Source of the DNA: G963667675 sp965249215
GTDB lineage: Bacteria; Chloroflexota; Dehalococcoidia; Lucifugimonadales; UBA3495
Direction of reading: 5' to 3'
Assembly (NCBI GenBank): GCA_965249215.1
Contig: CBDFLN010000001.1
Coordinates: 806,001-870,000, forward strand
Length of the DNA stretch: 64,000 nucleotides
Positions within the stretch are counted from its first letter, which is position 1. Each line of letters opens with the position of its first letter. The notes beneath the pieces were generated by a model that saw only the letters and a list, made by a program, of their open reading frames with translations, had not been told where the DNA came from and did no database searches. This document shows, piece after piece, positions 1 to 9,061 of the stretch. A program made the position numbers and the translations under genes.

Positions 1-1
1 G

Positions 2-997
2 GACATCGGACATCACTTCCTGCCTTATGAAGTAACTCACACTTTTCTCTACGCCTTCTTAGTTGGAACCACCAACACGCTGATCGTCTCGGTGATCGGC
101 GTAATCCTAGCGACTACACTGGGTGTCTTCGTAGGCGTCGCCCGGATGTCCAACAATTGGATCGTGTCCAGGGCGGCGTTGGTCTACGTGGAGTTCTTCC
201 GCAACGTGCCCTTGCTGGTCCAGCTGTTCTTCTGGTTTTACATCGTGCTGGCTTTGCCGCAGGTGCGAGAAGGGTATGTCATCCTCGACAGGTTGTTTAT
301 CAACAACGCCGGCATTTCCATACCCATGTCCGTGCCCAGTTCGGGCGGCGCCGCCGGGATTTGGATTGGGCTGGCCTTAGGCTCCGTACTAGCAGGAGTG
401 GCCGCCCACCGCTGGCTTAGCTGGCGGGAGACCCAAACAGGTTCGTCGTCCTATCCGCTGGTGGGGGGAACGGCGGTAGCCGTGGTGATAGGCGCCGTGT
501 GCTGGTTTGCCGTGGGCGGGGGGTTCGGCGAAGCTCCCCTGGTGATCTCAACGCCGGCGCCCGAAGGTACTTTCGGGCGCATAGCGGGCGGATTCACCCT
601 GCCAGGTGGGCTGATTGCCCTATTGGTCGGGCTGGTGATCTACACCTCGTCGTTCATTGCCGAGATTGTTCGCGCCGGAATACAGTCGGTGGGACGGGGA
701 CAAACCGAGGCCGGGCGGGCCCTGGGGCTCCCTTGGATTGGCGTGCTGCGTAACGTGACTTTCCCCCAGGCCCTGCGGGTGATAGTGCCCCCGCTAATCA
801 GCCAGTTTCTCAACTTGACCAAGAACAGCAGCCTGGCCGGGGCAATCGGCTACTCAGACCTAACCAACGTGTCAAAGACTATGACCCAGACAGCCCCGGC
901 AGTGTCTATATTCATCCTGCTGATGGCGGCCTACCTGGCGATGAGCTTGACCTACTCGCTGATAGGAAACCTGTACAACCGGCGGTTACGGGTTTGA
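2..997 (+). CDS. aapQ: General L-amino-acid ABC transporter permease, 5' end outside window
   Basis: Inner-membrane permease subunit of a polar amino-acid (HAAT family) ABC importer, probably pairing with the AapM-like permease that follows. The frame is open from base 2, so the real start lies upstream; GTG at 92 is only the first internal start codon. Early residues contain GTTNTLIVSVIG and VEFFRNVPLLVQLFFW, typical of AapQ, followed by the long periplasmic insertion that separates AapQ from ordinary HisM-type permeases. The EAA loop is seen as QTEAGRALGLPWIG near residue 208 of the GTG-initiated form. A periplasmic binding protein (aapJ) would be expected just upstream, outside the window. 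The assignment rests on motif and operon context. Confidence 0.9.
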   Translation, partial: DIGHHFLPYEVTHTFLYAFLVGTTNTLIVSVIGVILATTLGVFVGVARMSNNWIVSRAALVYVEFFRNVPLLVQLFFWFYIVLALPQVREGYVILDRLFINNAGISIPMSVPSSGGAAGIWIGLALGSVLAGVAAHRWLSWRETQTGSSSYPLVGGTAVAVVIGAVCWFAVGGGFGEAPLVISTPAPEGTFGRIAGGFTLPGGLIALLVGLVIYTSSFIAEIVRAGIQSVGRGQTEAGRALGLPWIGVLRNVTFPQALRVIVPPLISQFLNLTKNSSLAGAIGYSDLTNVSKTMTQTAPAVSIFILLMAAYLAMSLTYSLIGNLYNRRLRV

Positions 998-1158
998 ACC
1001 AAAGCATTGAGTATCCTACTTGCACCTGGAGCAGCAGCGCCGCCCATGCGCCGGATGGGCACGGCCCGCGTACCGGTGAGAATTTGGCTGCCGGGCTTGG
1101 CGGCCTGGGTTACAAGTTGACAGTCATACGAGGAAAGACCCGGCCTAGGGCCTGAGCA

Positions 1159-2409
1159 ATGTCGACGAACGCTAATGCAGAACAGCCGATAGCGTTGCCC
1201 CCACCCCGCCTGGAGAGGGGCGTGGTCGGGTGGGCGCACGCCAACCTGTTCAGTTCCAAGGTCGACAGTACACTGACCATCGTTGGCGGTTCCATATCGA
1301 TATTGGCCCTCTGGTTCGCCGTGAAGTGGGTCTTCTTCGACGCCGACTGGACGGTAATCAAGACCCTGGGCGGACAGTTGATCATCGGACAGTACAACAC
1401 CGTCGCCGCCTGTCCGAGTCAGAATTGCTTCTGGAGGCCCCAGGCCGCACTGATTCTGGTGACGGTCATGCTGGGTATGGCCTGGGGAGTAGCGGGCGGG
1501 GGCCTGCCCAAGCGCCTCGCTCTCGCCGTGGGTGTAATCCTCGCGGCGTTCGCGCTGCTTCCCTACAGTCTGGACAGGATGGGCTGGGACGTGCGGTTGC
1601 TGCTGGCGGCCAACCTCCCCGCCGTGGGACTGGGGTGGCTTATCTCCAGCTACACCCCCATACGCACGGTGCGATGGATTGCCGTAATCGGGATAGGGGT
1701 ATTCGTGGCGGTTATCTTGCTGCTGCGCGGCATCGAGGGAGTCCCCGGCCTTGATTCGGTCTCGATACTCTACTGGGGCGGACTGATGCTTAATCTGCTA
1801 CTGGCGGTTGGGGGCATCGTCGCCAGTCTGCCCATCGGCATCGCGCTGGCGCTTGGGCGGCGAAGCAAGCTACCCGTAGTGAAGCTGCTTTGCGTCATAT
1901 TCATCGAAGTGTTCCGGGGCGTCCCTCTCATAGCGCTGCTGTTCATGTCTCAAGTTCTGGTGCCGCTGGCCTTTCCCGAGGACTTCCCGCTGAACTCCCT
2001 ACTCCGCGCCGCCATAATTATCACCCTGTTCAGTTCGGCATACATGGCGGAAAACGTCCGCGGCGGCCTACAGGCGCTTCACCCCGGCCAGGCCGAGGGC
2101 GCCCGGGCGTTGGGCCTGGCGGGCTGGCAAACCACAATGTTCATCTCCATGCCCCAGGCCCTCCGCAACGTAATACCGGCGATAGTTGGGCAGTTCATCT
2201 CCCTGTTCAAGGACACCAGCCTGGTGTATATCATAGGCATGCTGGACATCGTGGAGTATGGCAGAGTATTCATTCAAGGCAATACGGAATTCCTGCCCAG
2301 CGCTAAGGAGCTGTTCGTATTTTTGGCCCTGGTCTTCTGGATTTTCTGCTATACGATGTCCTACGTAAGCAGGCGGATCGAGCAGAACTTGGGCGTGGGA
2401 CAACGGTAG
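1159..2409 (+). CDS. aapM: General L-amino-acid ABC transporter permease
   Basis: Second permease subunit of the amino-acid importer, 416 residues. It has a cytoplasmic N-terminus of about 35 residues and a first membrane segment near residues 45-65, then several hydrophobic segments. The C-terminal half carries the conserved core FIEVFRGVPLIALLFMSQV and the EAA loop QAEGARALGLAGWQ that contacts the ATPase. It follows aapQ by 161 bp, a gap in which I see no gene, and precedes the ATPase by 23 bp, so it is co-oriented with both. The ATG at 1159 is the first start of the frame; the ribosome-binding site is weak. Length fits AapM (about 380-430). Confidence 0.9.
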   Translation: MSTNANAEQPIALPPPRLERGVVGWAHANLFSSKVDSTLTIVGGSISILALWFAVKWVFFDADWTVIKTLGGQLIIGQYNTVAACPSQNCFWRPQAALILVTVMLGMAWGVAGGGLPKRLALAVGVILAAFALLPYSLDRMGWDVRLLLAANLPAVGLGWLISSYTPIRTVRWIAVIGIGVFVAVILLLRGIEGVPGLDSVSILYWGGLMLNLLLAVGGIVASLPIGIALALGRRSKLPVVKLLCVIFIEVFRGVPLIALLFMSQVLVPLAFPEDFPLNSLLRAAIIITLFSSAYMAENVRGGLQALHPGQAEGARALGLAGWQTTMFISMPQALRNVIPAIVGQFISLFKDTSLVYIIGMLDIVEYGRVFIQGNTEFLPSAKELFVFLALVFWIFCYTMSYVSRRIEQNLGVGQR

Positions 2410-2432
2410 TCACATACAACACGAGGTGCAAG

Positions 2433-3197
2433 ATGGTTACGACAAACGACGACGTTGAGGCCCCGGACGACATTATCATATGCCGCGACGTGAACAAATG
2501 GTTTGGCGAGTTCCACGTTCTGACGGGGGTGACCACTTCCGTGAGGCGAAGCGAGAAGGTGGTGATCCTGGGCCCGTCGGGCTCTGGCAAGTCAACGTTC
2601 ATCCGCGCCATCAACCGGCTGGAGGAGCACCAAACCGGGGAAATAATAGTCGATGGGGTCCCCATGACCAACGACGTCCGCAACATCGACGCCATTCGCC
2701 GGGAAGTGGGCATGGTCTTTCAGCAGTTCAACCTCTTTCCCCACCTCACCGTAAGGGAGAACATCACTCTGGGGCCAATGAAGGTGAGAAAGTGGCCCCG
2801 AAAGCAGGCCGACGACGTGGCCGACGAGTTGCTGGAACAGGTGAGAATTCCCGAGCAATCTGAAAAGTATCCCGCCGAGCTTTCGGGCGGTCAGCAGCAG
2901 CGGGTCGCCATTGCCCGGGCCCTGGCCATGCAGCCAAAGATAATGCTGTTCGACGAACCCACGTCGGCGTTGGACCCTGAAATGATTAAAGAGGTGCTGG
3001 ACGTGATGCGGGAGCTTGCCACGTCGGGGATGACCATGCTAGTGGTTACCCACGAGGTGGGGTTCGCCAGGGAGGTGGCCGACCGCATGATCATGTTCGA
3101 CGGCGGAAGGATCATAGAAGAGGCTGCCCCGGTTGACTTCTTCGCCAACCCCCAGCAAGAGCGGACCAAGCTTTTCCTCTCCCAAATCCTGGCGTGA
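2433..3197 (+). CDS. aapP: Amino-acid ABC transporter ATP-binding protein
   Basis: ATPase that powers the AapQM permease. The 254 residues are the standard length for the GlnQ/HisP/AapP family. Walker A GPSGSGKST lies near residue 47, the Q-loop FQQFNLFPHLTV near 98, the signature LSGGQQQRVAIARAL near 150 and Walker B IMLFDEPTSALDP near 172, with the switch histidine in VVTHEVGFA. The start is supported by a GAGGTG ribosome-binding site just before ATG 2433. It closes the aap operon. The next gene has its own promoter and belongs to a different transporter. Confidence 0.95.
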   Translation: MVTTNDDVEAPDDIIICRDVNKWFGEFHVLTGVTTSVRRSEKVVILGPSGSGKSTFIRAINRLEEHQTGEIIVDGVPMTNDVRNIDAIRREVGMVFQQFNLFPHLTVRENITLGPMKVRKWPRKQADDVADELLEQVRIPEQSEKYPAELSGGQQQRVAIARALAMQPKIMLFDEPTSALDPEMIKEVLDVMRELATSGMTMLVVTHEVGFAREVADRMIMFDGGRIIEEAAPVDFFANPQQERTKLFLSQILA

Positions 3198-3291
3198 GGA
3201 GGGGATAGGCCGCATCCCGCGCAGCCGTATGCCGAATTCGGCAGGGAATTGCAGGCAAAATGGAGCGTCTCCAGTCGGGCCGGCGCGTTGC

Positions 3292-3321
3292 TTTACACTA
3301 TCAAAAATATATTGGTATACT
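3292..3321 (+). promoter_or_regulatory. Sigma-70-type promoter for the liv operon
   Basis: TTTACA at 3292-3297 and TATACT at 3316-3321 are separated by 18 bp in an AT-rich patch within otherwise GC-rich sequence, about 80 bp before the binding-protein gene. Position and hexamers fit the main promoter of the five-gene liv cluster. Confidence 0.7.
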
Positions 3322-3399
3322 GCTGCCGACAACAGTATTGCCAACTGCAGAATGGCGGCCGAAGGCCTGGCAAACAGAGCCCCTTAGACCGCCTATTTG

Positions 3400-4629
3400 A
3401 TGAAAACTTCGCTTCGGGGGTGGTTGGCCCTTATGGCTACATTACTCAGCAGAAGTTTCATGCGAGTTGTGTTGTTGGGGATAGTACCGTTGTTGCTGCT
3501 TGCGGTCCTGGCGGTGACAGCCTGCGGCGATGAGGAGGAGGAGGGGACCTTTCAAATAGGGGTAATGGAATCGGTCACCGGCCCCGGCGAGACGTACGGC
3601 ACGGTGGCTGTCCAGGCCAAGCAACTGGCGGTGGAAGAGATCAACGCGGCGGGCGGCATCAACGGGCGGATGCTGGAGTTGATAGTAGAAGACTCCAAGT
3701 GCAGCGCGCAGGACGCTATCACCGCGTATGACAAGCTAACCGACGTGGACGGTGTGAAGATCATTCTAGGGACATCGTGCAGCGGAGCTATGCTGGGGGC
3801 CGCTCCCAAGGCCGAAGCGGACGGCGTAGTGCTCTTCTCAGGGCTGGCAACCAACCCCGACATTGCGAATGCGGGGGACTACATCTTCCGGACAGCAATG
3901 AGTGACGCCCAATTGGGTATCGACACCGGCAACGTGCTGTGGAGCGACGGCGTCCACAGGCTGGCTACCATCACCGAAGCCACCGACTACGCGGAAGGGG
4001 TGAGGCGGACCACGGTCGACCAGTTCGAAAAGCGCGGCGGCGAGGTGGTGGGCTCGGAACGGTACTCGTCGGAGGTTACCGACTTCAGGACCCAGCTGAC
4101 CAAGCTGTTCAACGAGAACCCGGACGCCCTTCACATAGCATCCCAAGCCGAATTTGCCGGCGGAACCATCATAAAACAGGCCCGTGAGCTGGGCTACGAG
4201 GGCCCAATATACAGTGAAATCGTGCCCATCGGGACGACTGCCCTGGAGATCGCCGGAGATGCCGCCACCGGCGTGAAGGCGATAATTGCGGACTTGGATC
4301 CGGCCAACGCCAAGGGCCAAGAAGTTATCAACAACTTCCGGGCCCGCTATGACTACGTAACTTTGCCCTGGTACCTGGGGTCAGCTTACGACGACGTCTA
4401 CATCGCGGCAGCATGTCTGGAACAAACCGACGACGACCAAGATGCCGACGGGTTCAGGGACTGCCTGTACGACATCATCTGGAGCGGCAGCATTGGGGAC
4501 GACTACAGCTTCGACGATGACGGCGAGGTCGTTGGGCTGTCCAACGTGGTGGTGGAGATTCTGCCGGCGGCGGAAAGAACCGACGACAATCATGGCTACA
4601 AGGTGTTAGGAGCCGCGCCCATAGAGTAG
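3400..4629 (+). CDS. Branched-chain amino-acid type ABC transporter substrate-binding lipoprotein
   Basis: Extracytoplasmic solute receptor (LivJ/LivK family, periplasmic-binding fold type I) feeding the LivHMGF importer encoded downstream. The mature part starts at a lipobox (AVTAC) after a hydrophobic signal, followed by an acidic linker GDEEEEG. The body has the family pattern IGVMESVTGPGETYG, then AVEEINAAGGINGRMLELIVEDSKC. Two starts are possible: ATG 3400, preceded directly by TTG 3397, or ATG 3460, which would give the compact signal peptide MRVVLLGIV. I keep the longer one, but 3460 looks more natural for a lipoprotein. The substrate is not certain: this family also binds amides, urea and aromatic acids. 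Confidence 0.9.
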   Translation: MKTSLRGWLALMATLLSRSFMRVVLLGIVPLLLLAVLAVTACGDEEEEGTFQIGVMESVTGPGETYGTVAVQAKQLAVEEINAAGGINGRMLELIVEDSKCSAQDAITAYDKLTDVDGVKIILGTSCSGAMLGAAPKAEADGVVLFSGLATNPDIANAGDYIFRTAMSDAQLGIDTGNVLWSDGVHRLATITEATDYAEGVRRTTVDQFEKRGGEVVGSERYSSEVTDFRTQLTKLFNENPDALHIASQAEFAGGTIIKQARELGYEGPIYSEIVPIGTTALEIAGDAATGVKAIIADLDPANAKGQEVINNFRARYDYVTLPWYLGSAYDDVYIAAACLEQTDDDQDADGFRDCLYDIIWSGSIGDDYSFDDDGEVVGLSNVVVEILPAAERTDDNHGYKVLGAAPIE

Positions 4630-4633
4630 CCCC

Positions 4634-5986
4634 ATGCGTGTGCGCCTTGAAAGCCAAGGCAGTCTCATAGCAGTAGCCTTGGCGGTTGCGGTCATAGGCT
4701 ACGTCGCCTGGAAAATCGGCGAATCGCCGAACCAGGCCCTGCAGTTCGCCTTCAACGGCTTGTCGGTTGGCGCCATCTACGCCCTGCTGGCTATCGGCTT
4801 CACCCTAGTCTACAGCACCGTCTGGTTCTTCGACCTCTTCTACGGCGCCGCAGCCGCCCTGGGCGCCTACGGCGTGTTCTACCTGCGGTCGGAACAGGCC
4901 CTCCACGGGCAATACGAAGTCAACAATCTTTACGTCAACGTCGTATTTGCCCTGGTGGTTGCCGGCGTAGTCGCTTGGGCGCTGCACACGGGCCTTCATT
5001 CCCGGCTCAGGGCGCGGTTCAGCCGGTTGTCTCTGGCGTCAAGCGGAATCCTGGCGGCAGCATCGGCCGGAGTCTACACGGGGTTCGTCCTGTCCTACCC
5101 CGATAAGCTGAACGTCATACTCAGCCCGGTGGTGGGAGCGCTGGCGGCCATTGCCGCCGGTTGGGTCATCTACAGAGGTTGCCGGCGCATATCTGCTGCA
5201 GCCGCGGGCGCACCGGCTTTCGCCTACGCCATCGCCTCGGCAGCCGCGGCCCTGGGAGCATACTGCGGCTACCTGGTGGCTAACGAGCCCGGCTCCAGCC
5301 TGTACTTGAGCTGGGGGGTGTCGTGCTTGCTGGCAGGAACAGTGGGACTGGCGCTTTACAGGGGCCTGTACATCAACATGCGGGAACGGGCCAAGTCGCC
5401 ACTGGTGATGCTGGTAGCTTCCCTGGGCATCCTGCTGGCTATAAGCGCTTTTATTTCAATAGTGTTCGAGAGCGCTCCCCGACCTCTGCCGGAGGCCTTC
5501 GGCAGCAGTCCCTGGACCATTGGAGGCGCCAACATCAAGGGGTTCAACTTCTTCGCCATCGGCGTCGCCATTGCAGGATTCGTGGGACTGCTGGCGCTCC
5601 TCAAGTACACGTCCCTGGGAAGAGCTATAAGGGCCATAGGAGACGACGAAGAGGTAGCCAAAGTGGTTGGAATAAACACCACCGCCGTCATCGCGATCGT
5701 ATTCTTTATCGGAGCGGTCTATGCCGCCCTGGCCGGAGTGCTGAACGGCCACGACACCGCCATCCAGCCCAGAATGGGTCTCCTGCTTCTGCTGAAGGGC
5801 TGGATAGCATCCGTGGTAGGGGGAATAGGGAACCTGCAGGGAGCGATCGTCGGTGGGTTTGCCCTGGGGTTGGTGGAGCAGTTCGGCATCTGGGACCTGG
5901 CCGGCGAGTGGAGAGACGTCATATCCTTCATGCTCCTGATCCTCTTTCTATCTTTTTGGCCCAAGGGCCTGTTGCCCAGGAAATGA
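4634..5986 (+). CDS. livH: Branched-chain amino-acid ABC transporter permease, LivH type, enlarged
   Basis: Membrane permease of the Liv-type importer. The N-terminus (QFAFNGLSVGAIYALLAIG) and the C-terminal half (VLNGHDTAIQPRMGLLLLLKGWIASVVGGIGNLQGA) are classical LivH. At 450 residues it is about 150 longer than usual LivH (around 290-300). The extra material, roughly residues 95-235, is strongly hydrophobic and appears to add several membrane segments in the middle of the permease fold. ATG 4634 follows the binding-protein stop by 4 bp, so translation is probably coupled. The next gene starts 4 bp after the stop. Confidence 0.9.
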   Translation: MRVRLESQGSLIAVALAVAVIGYVAWKIGESPNQALQFAFNGLSVGAIYALLAIGFTLVYSTVWFFDLFYGAAAALGAYGVFYLRSEQALHGQYEVNNLYVNVVFALVVAGVVAWALHTGLHSRLRARFSRLSLASSGILAAASAGVYTGFVLSYPDKLNVILSPVVGALAAIAAGWVIYRGCRRISAAAAGAPAFAYAIASAAAALGAYCGYLVANEPGSSLYLSWGVSCLLAGTVGLALYRGLYINMRERAKSPLVMLVASLGILLAISAFISIVFESAPRPLPEAFGSSPWTIGGANIKGFNFFAIGVAIAGFVGLLALLKYTSLGRAIRAIGDDEEVAKVVGINTTAVIAIVFFIGAVYAALAGVLNGHDTAIQPRMGLLLLLKGWIASVVGGIGNLQGAIVGGFALGLVEQFGIWDLAGEWRDVISFMLLILFLSFWPKGLLPRK

Positions 5987-5990
5987 GCCC

Positions 5991-7046
5991 GTGCTGAAAG
6001 TCGACCACGTCTACAGCAATCTGCGGAGACTGGCGGGCATCCCACAAGGGCTTGCGTCATCCAGCAAGTTCAACTTAGAGCTTTGGGCAAACCTGATCAT
6101 CATCTCCTGGGCAGTGGGCTTCATGCTATGGCAGGGGGTGGGATTTGCCATAACAGTGGGGACGGTCTTCGCCATCTGGGCGATACTGGCGGTGAGCCTG
6201 AACCTGGTGGTTGGGTTCACGGGCCTGCTGTCGATAGGACACATCGGCTTCTTCGGCATAGGCGCCTATGCCGTGGCCATTCTCACGTCGGGCACTGACT
6301 ACGACTTGCTGCGCACTGAAGCCATCGCAACGTTCGGCTGGCCGTTCTTCGCGGCTTTGCCCGTGGGCATGGCATTAGCCGGCCTGGTCGCCGTCGTGGT
6401 GGGCGTCGTGTTCAACAGGTTCAGGGACGATATATTTGTGCTTGTGTCGTTTGGCTTCACCATCATAGCCTTTAACGTATTCTTGAACTGGGGAAGCCTT
6501 ACCAGGGGGGCTTTCGGGATTCACAAAGTGGCCCGGCCCGTCATAGGCGGGTGGGTATTCGACGGCGAACTGGAGTTCCTGCTCCTGTGCCTGGTGTTCC
6601 TGGCCGTCGTGGTATTGGTTTCATGGTTGATAGTGACATCGTCGTTCGGGCGGGTGCTGACGGCCATCAGAGAAGACGAGCAAGCCATCCAGGTATTTGG
6701 GTATCAGACGACCCACTATAAGTTCGCCATCTGGGTGATGTCAGCCATGATGGCAGGGCTTGCCGGGGGCCTGTTCAGCAGCTGGACGAGCTTCATAGAC
6801 CCCAATTCCTTCATCCTGTTGGAGTCGGTGCTCCTGGTCTCGATAGTAATCCTGGGGGGGTTGGCGTCAATCTGGGGTTCGCTGCTGGGGGCCATGGCAT
6901 TCGTGCTGCTGGAAGAGGGGATGCGCTTTGTTCCGTACCTGCCCACGGAGTACGTCGGCCAGGCCCGGCAGGTGGTGCTGGGCATCCTGTTGGTGGCGCT
7001 GATGCTGTTCCGGCCTCAAGGACTGGTGGGGAAGTACAGGCTATGA
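5991..7046 (+). CDS. livM: Branched-chain amino-acid ABC transporter permease, LivM type
   Basis: Second permease of the Liv-type importer, 351 residues and about ten hydrophobic segments. The LivM signature region LNLVVGFTGLLSIGHIGFFG lies near residues 65-85, and the EAA-like loop ALREDE-type motif is seen as AIREDEQAIQVFGY. GTG 5991 is the start, supported by AGGAAATGAG upstream. The stop overlaps the next start as ATGA, a sign of coupled translation with livG. Confidence 0.92.
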   Translation: MLKVDHVYSNLRRLAGIPQGLASSSKFNLELWANLIIISWAVGFMLWQGVGFAITVGTVFAIWAILAVSLNLVVGFTGLLSIGHIGFFGIGAYAVAILTSGTDYDLLRTEAIATFGWPFFAALPVGMALAGLVAVVVGVVFNRFRDDIFVLVSFGFTIIAFNVFLNWGSLTRGAFGIHKVARPVIGGWVFDGELEFLLLCLVFLAVVVLVSWLIVTSSFGRVLTAIREDEQAIQVFGYQTTHYKFAIWVMSAMMAGLAGGLFSSWTSFIDPNSFILLESVLLVSIVILGGLASIWGSLLGAMAFVLLEEGMRFVPYLPTEYVGQARQVVLGILLVALMLFRPQGLVGKYRL

Positions 7047-7804
7047 GCGCAGGCCAAACCAAGTCACCGGGGCCATTCGCCGTGGAGACGGACAAGGTGT
7101 CGAAGAACTTTGGCGCCGTGAAAGCCGTGGACGAGCTGAGCCTGTCAATTCCCAAGAAGGGAATCACCAGCATCGTCGGGCCCAACGGCTCGGGGAAGTC
7201 CACGCTGGTCAACCTGCTGAGCGGGACGCTGCCCCTGGACGGAGGAATGGTCATCCTCGACGGAGTCGGCCTCAGGGTGGTGAAGGCGCACGAGACTCCG
7301 AGCCACGGGCTAACCCGGACCTTTCAGGAGGTACGGCTGTTCGACCAAATCAGCGTGTGGGACAACATCATGGTGGTGCTGACCAAGCGGCCGCTATTGT
7401 CCGCGCTGGTGGAACGGCCGAAGCCTGCATATAGGGCCCAGGCCCAGAGGATCCTGGAGGAAGTGGGCATGTGGGAACACCGCCGCGCCCTGGCTATGAA
7501 CCTGTCCTACGGCCAGCGGAAGCTGCTGGAGATAGGCCGGGCGCTGGCGTTGGACGTGAACACCTACCTGTTCGACGAACCCTTCGCCGGGCTGTTTCCC
7601 CAGATGATCGAGCGCGTGAAGGCCATCGTGAACCGGATGCGCGACGAGGGGCGCACGCTTATCTTCATCTCCCACAACATGGACATAGTGAGAGAGGTGC
7701 CCGACTACCTGATCGTGCTGGACAGCGGCACATTGCTAGCCGAGGGGGAAGTAGAGGCAGTCCTGAGCAGTCCGGAAGTGATAGACGCGTACTTGGGCGC
7801 ATGA
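7043..7804 (+). CDS. livG: Branched-chain amino-acid ABC transporter ATP-binding protein LivG
   Basis: First ATPase of the Liv-type importer, 253 residues. Walker A GPNGSGKST is near residue 48, followed by GLTRTFQEVRLFDQISV, which is the Q-loop region typical of LivG. The signature motif is diverged to LSYGQRKLLEIGRALAL, as is normal in LivG proteins, and Walker B is TYLFDEPFAGLFP. ATG 7043 overlaps the livM stop. The next gene livF follows after 50 bp with its own ribosome-binding site. Confidence 0.93.
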   Translation: MSAGQTKSPGPFAVETDKVSKNFGAVKAVDELSLSIPKKGITSIVGPNGSGKSTLVNLLSGTLPLDGGMVILDGVGLRVVKAHETPSHGLTRTFQEVRLFDQISVWDNIMVVLTKRPLLSALVERPKPAYRAQAQRILEEVGMWEHRRALAMNLSYGQRKLLEIGRALALDVNTYLFDEPFAGLFPQMIERVKAIVNRMRDEGRTLIFISHNMDIVREVPDYLIVLDSGTLLAEGEVEAVLSSPEVIDAYLGA

Positions 7805-7854
7805 GCATGGATAGTCGCGCAGCGAAGCAAGACGGGTGCGGGGGCTGAGGGCCA

Positions 7855-8583
7855 ATGCTGCTGGAGTTGACCGGCATATCGGTCCGCTACGGGGCGGTGC
7901 GAGCCCTGGACGAAGTGTCCCTGGGGGTGGCCCAGGGCGAGATAGCGGCGTTGATGGGGCCCAACGGGGCGGGCAAGTCCACGGTGCTGAAGGCCATCAT
8001 GGGGCTGGCGCCGGTCACGGCCGGGACGGTGCTGTGGCGCGAGAAGGAGCTGGCGGCGGCCACCCACGAGATAGTGAAGGAAGGCATCGCGTTCGTGCCG
8101 CAGGGCAGGAGGGTGTTCACCCACCTGTCTATCGAAGAGAACCTGGAGATGGGGTGCCTGTACCTGGGCGACAGGGTGGAGAAAGAGCGGCGGCTGGACT
8201 CGGTGATGGAGCTGTTCCCGATCCTGCACGAGAAGCGGCGGGACCTGGCGAGCCAGATGTCGGGGGGGCAGCAGCAGATGTTGGCGTTGGGCCGGGGCCT
8301 GATGGCAAACCCGGAGGCGCTGCTGCTGGATGAACCCACCCTGGGGCTGGCGCCCATCATTGTCAAAGAGGTGTTCCAGAAGGTGTCCGAGATCCACGAC
8401 AGGCTGGGGACGGCCATCATGGTGGTGGAACACAACATCAAGGGTGTGCTGGACATCGCAGACCGGGCCTACGTGCTGGACAAGGGGCGGGTCGCCCACG
8501 ACGGCACGCCTGAATCTGTGCGGGAGACGGACGTGCTGACCCAGGTGTTCCTGGGGAGAGTCCAGCCGCAAGAAACGGAGTGA
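7855..8583 (+). CDS. livF: Branched-chain amino-acid ABC transporter ATP-binding protein LivF
   Basis: Second ATPase of the Liv-type importer, 242 residues. It carries Walker A GPNGAGKST near residue 38, the LivF-specific FVPQGRRVFTHLSIEENLEMG, signature MSGGQQQMLALGRGLM and Walker B ALLLDEPTLGLAP. A GAGGG ribosome-binding site precedes ATG 7855. It is the last gene of the cluster. A small GC-rich inverted repeat (CGGGG at 8603-8607, CCCCG at 8613-8617) lies after the stop, but without a T-tract I do not call it a terminator. Confidence 0.93.
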   Translation: MLLELTGISVRYGAVRALDEVSLGVAQGEIAALMGPNGAGKSTVLKAIMGLAPVTAGTVLWREKELAAATHEIVKEGIAFVPQGRRVFTHLSIEENLEMGCLYLGDRVEKERRLDSVMELFPILHEKRRDLASQMSGGQQQMLALGRGLMANPEALLLDEPTLGLAPIIVKEVFQKVSEIHDRLGTAIMVVEHNIKGVLDIADRAYVLDKGRVAHDGTPESVRETDVLTQVFLGRVQPQETE

Positions 8584-8626
8584 AGCTACAGGCCCGGCCC
8601 AACGGGGAATTACCCCGGAGCCGAGG

Positions 8627-9061
8627 CTACTTAGCGGCCTCCTGAAGGCAGGTAAAGAAGCGGTCCATCATCGTCTTGGCAACGCTGTCCATCATGCGCT
8701 GCCCGACCCTAGCCACCGGCCCGCCCACGTGGGAGTCCCCGTCCACCTGCACGGTGGTCTTGCCGTTATCCTCGACCAAGGTGACCAGGGCTTCGCCGTT
8801 GATGAAGCCGCCGCCGCCAGAGCCTTCGACGGCCAGGCGGTAAGACTGGTTGGGCGCCTGGTCCAGCATGGAAATCTTGGCGTTGAAGCGGCCCCTGACG
8901 GGGCCTATGCCGGCGACGATGACTGCCTTGTACTGGTCGTCGCCGATGGACTCCAGGCCCTCGCAACCGGGGATGCACCCGGCCAAGGCGGTGGTGTCGG
9001 TCAAGGTGCGCCAGACGTCAGGGGCAGGGGCGTCGAATTGGTAGCTTGCGGTGACCTTCAT
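8627..9061 (-). CDS. CoxG-like SRPBCC-fold protein (carbon monoxide dehydrogenase subunit G family)
   Basis: Small START/SRPBCC-fold protein of 144 residues. Family features are the opening MKVTASYQFDAPAPDVWRTL, CIPGCEGLE around residue 30-40, and the ending in which VGQRMMDSVAKTMMDRFF forms the long C-terminal helix. CoxG proteins help assemble or anchor molybdenum hydroxylases of the CO-dehydrogenase type, but many relatives stand alone, as here; no coxLMS genes are in the window, so the role is open. The start has a GGAAG ribosome-binding site. It is convergent with livF. Confidence 0.85.
   Translation of the reverse strand: MKVTASYQFDAPAPDVWRTLTDTTALAGCIPGCEGLESIGDDQYKAVIVAGIGPVRGRFNAKISMLDQAPNQSYRLAVEGSGGGGFINGEALVTLVEDNGKTTVQVDGDSHVGGPVARVGQRMMDSVAKTMMDRFFTCLQEAAK

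Noticed and set aside
8603..8617. Terminator after livF
   Set aside because: Only a 5-bp stem and no T-tract on either strand.
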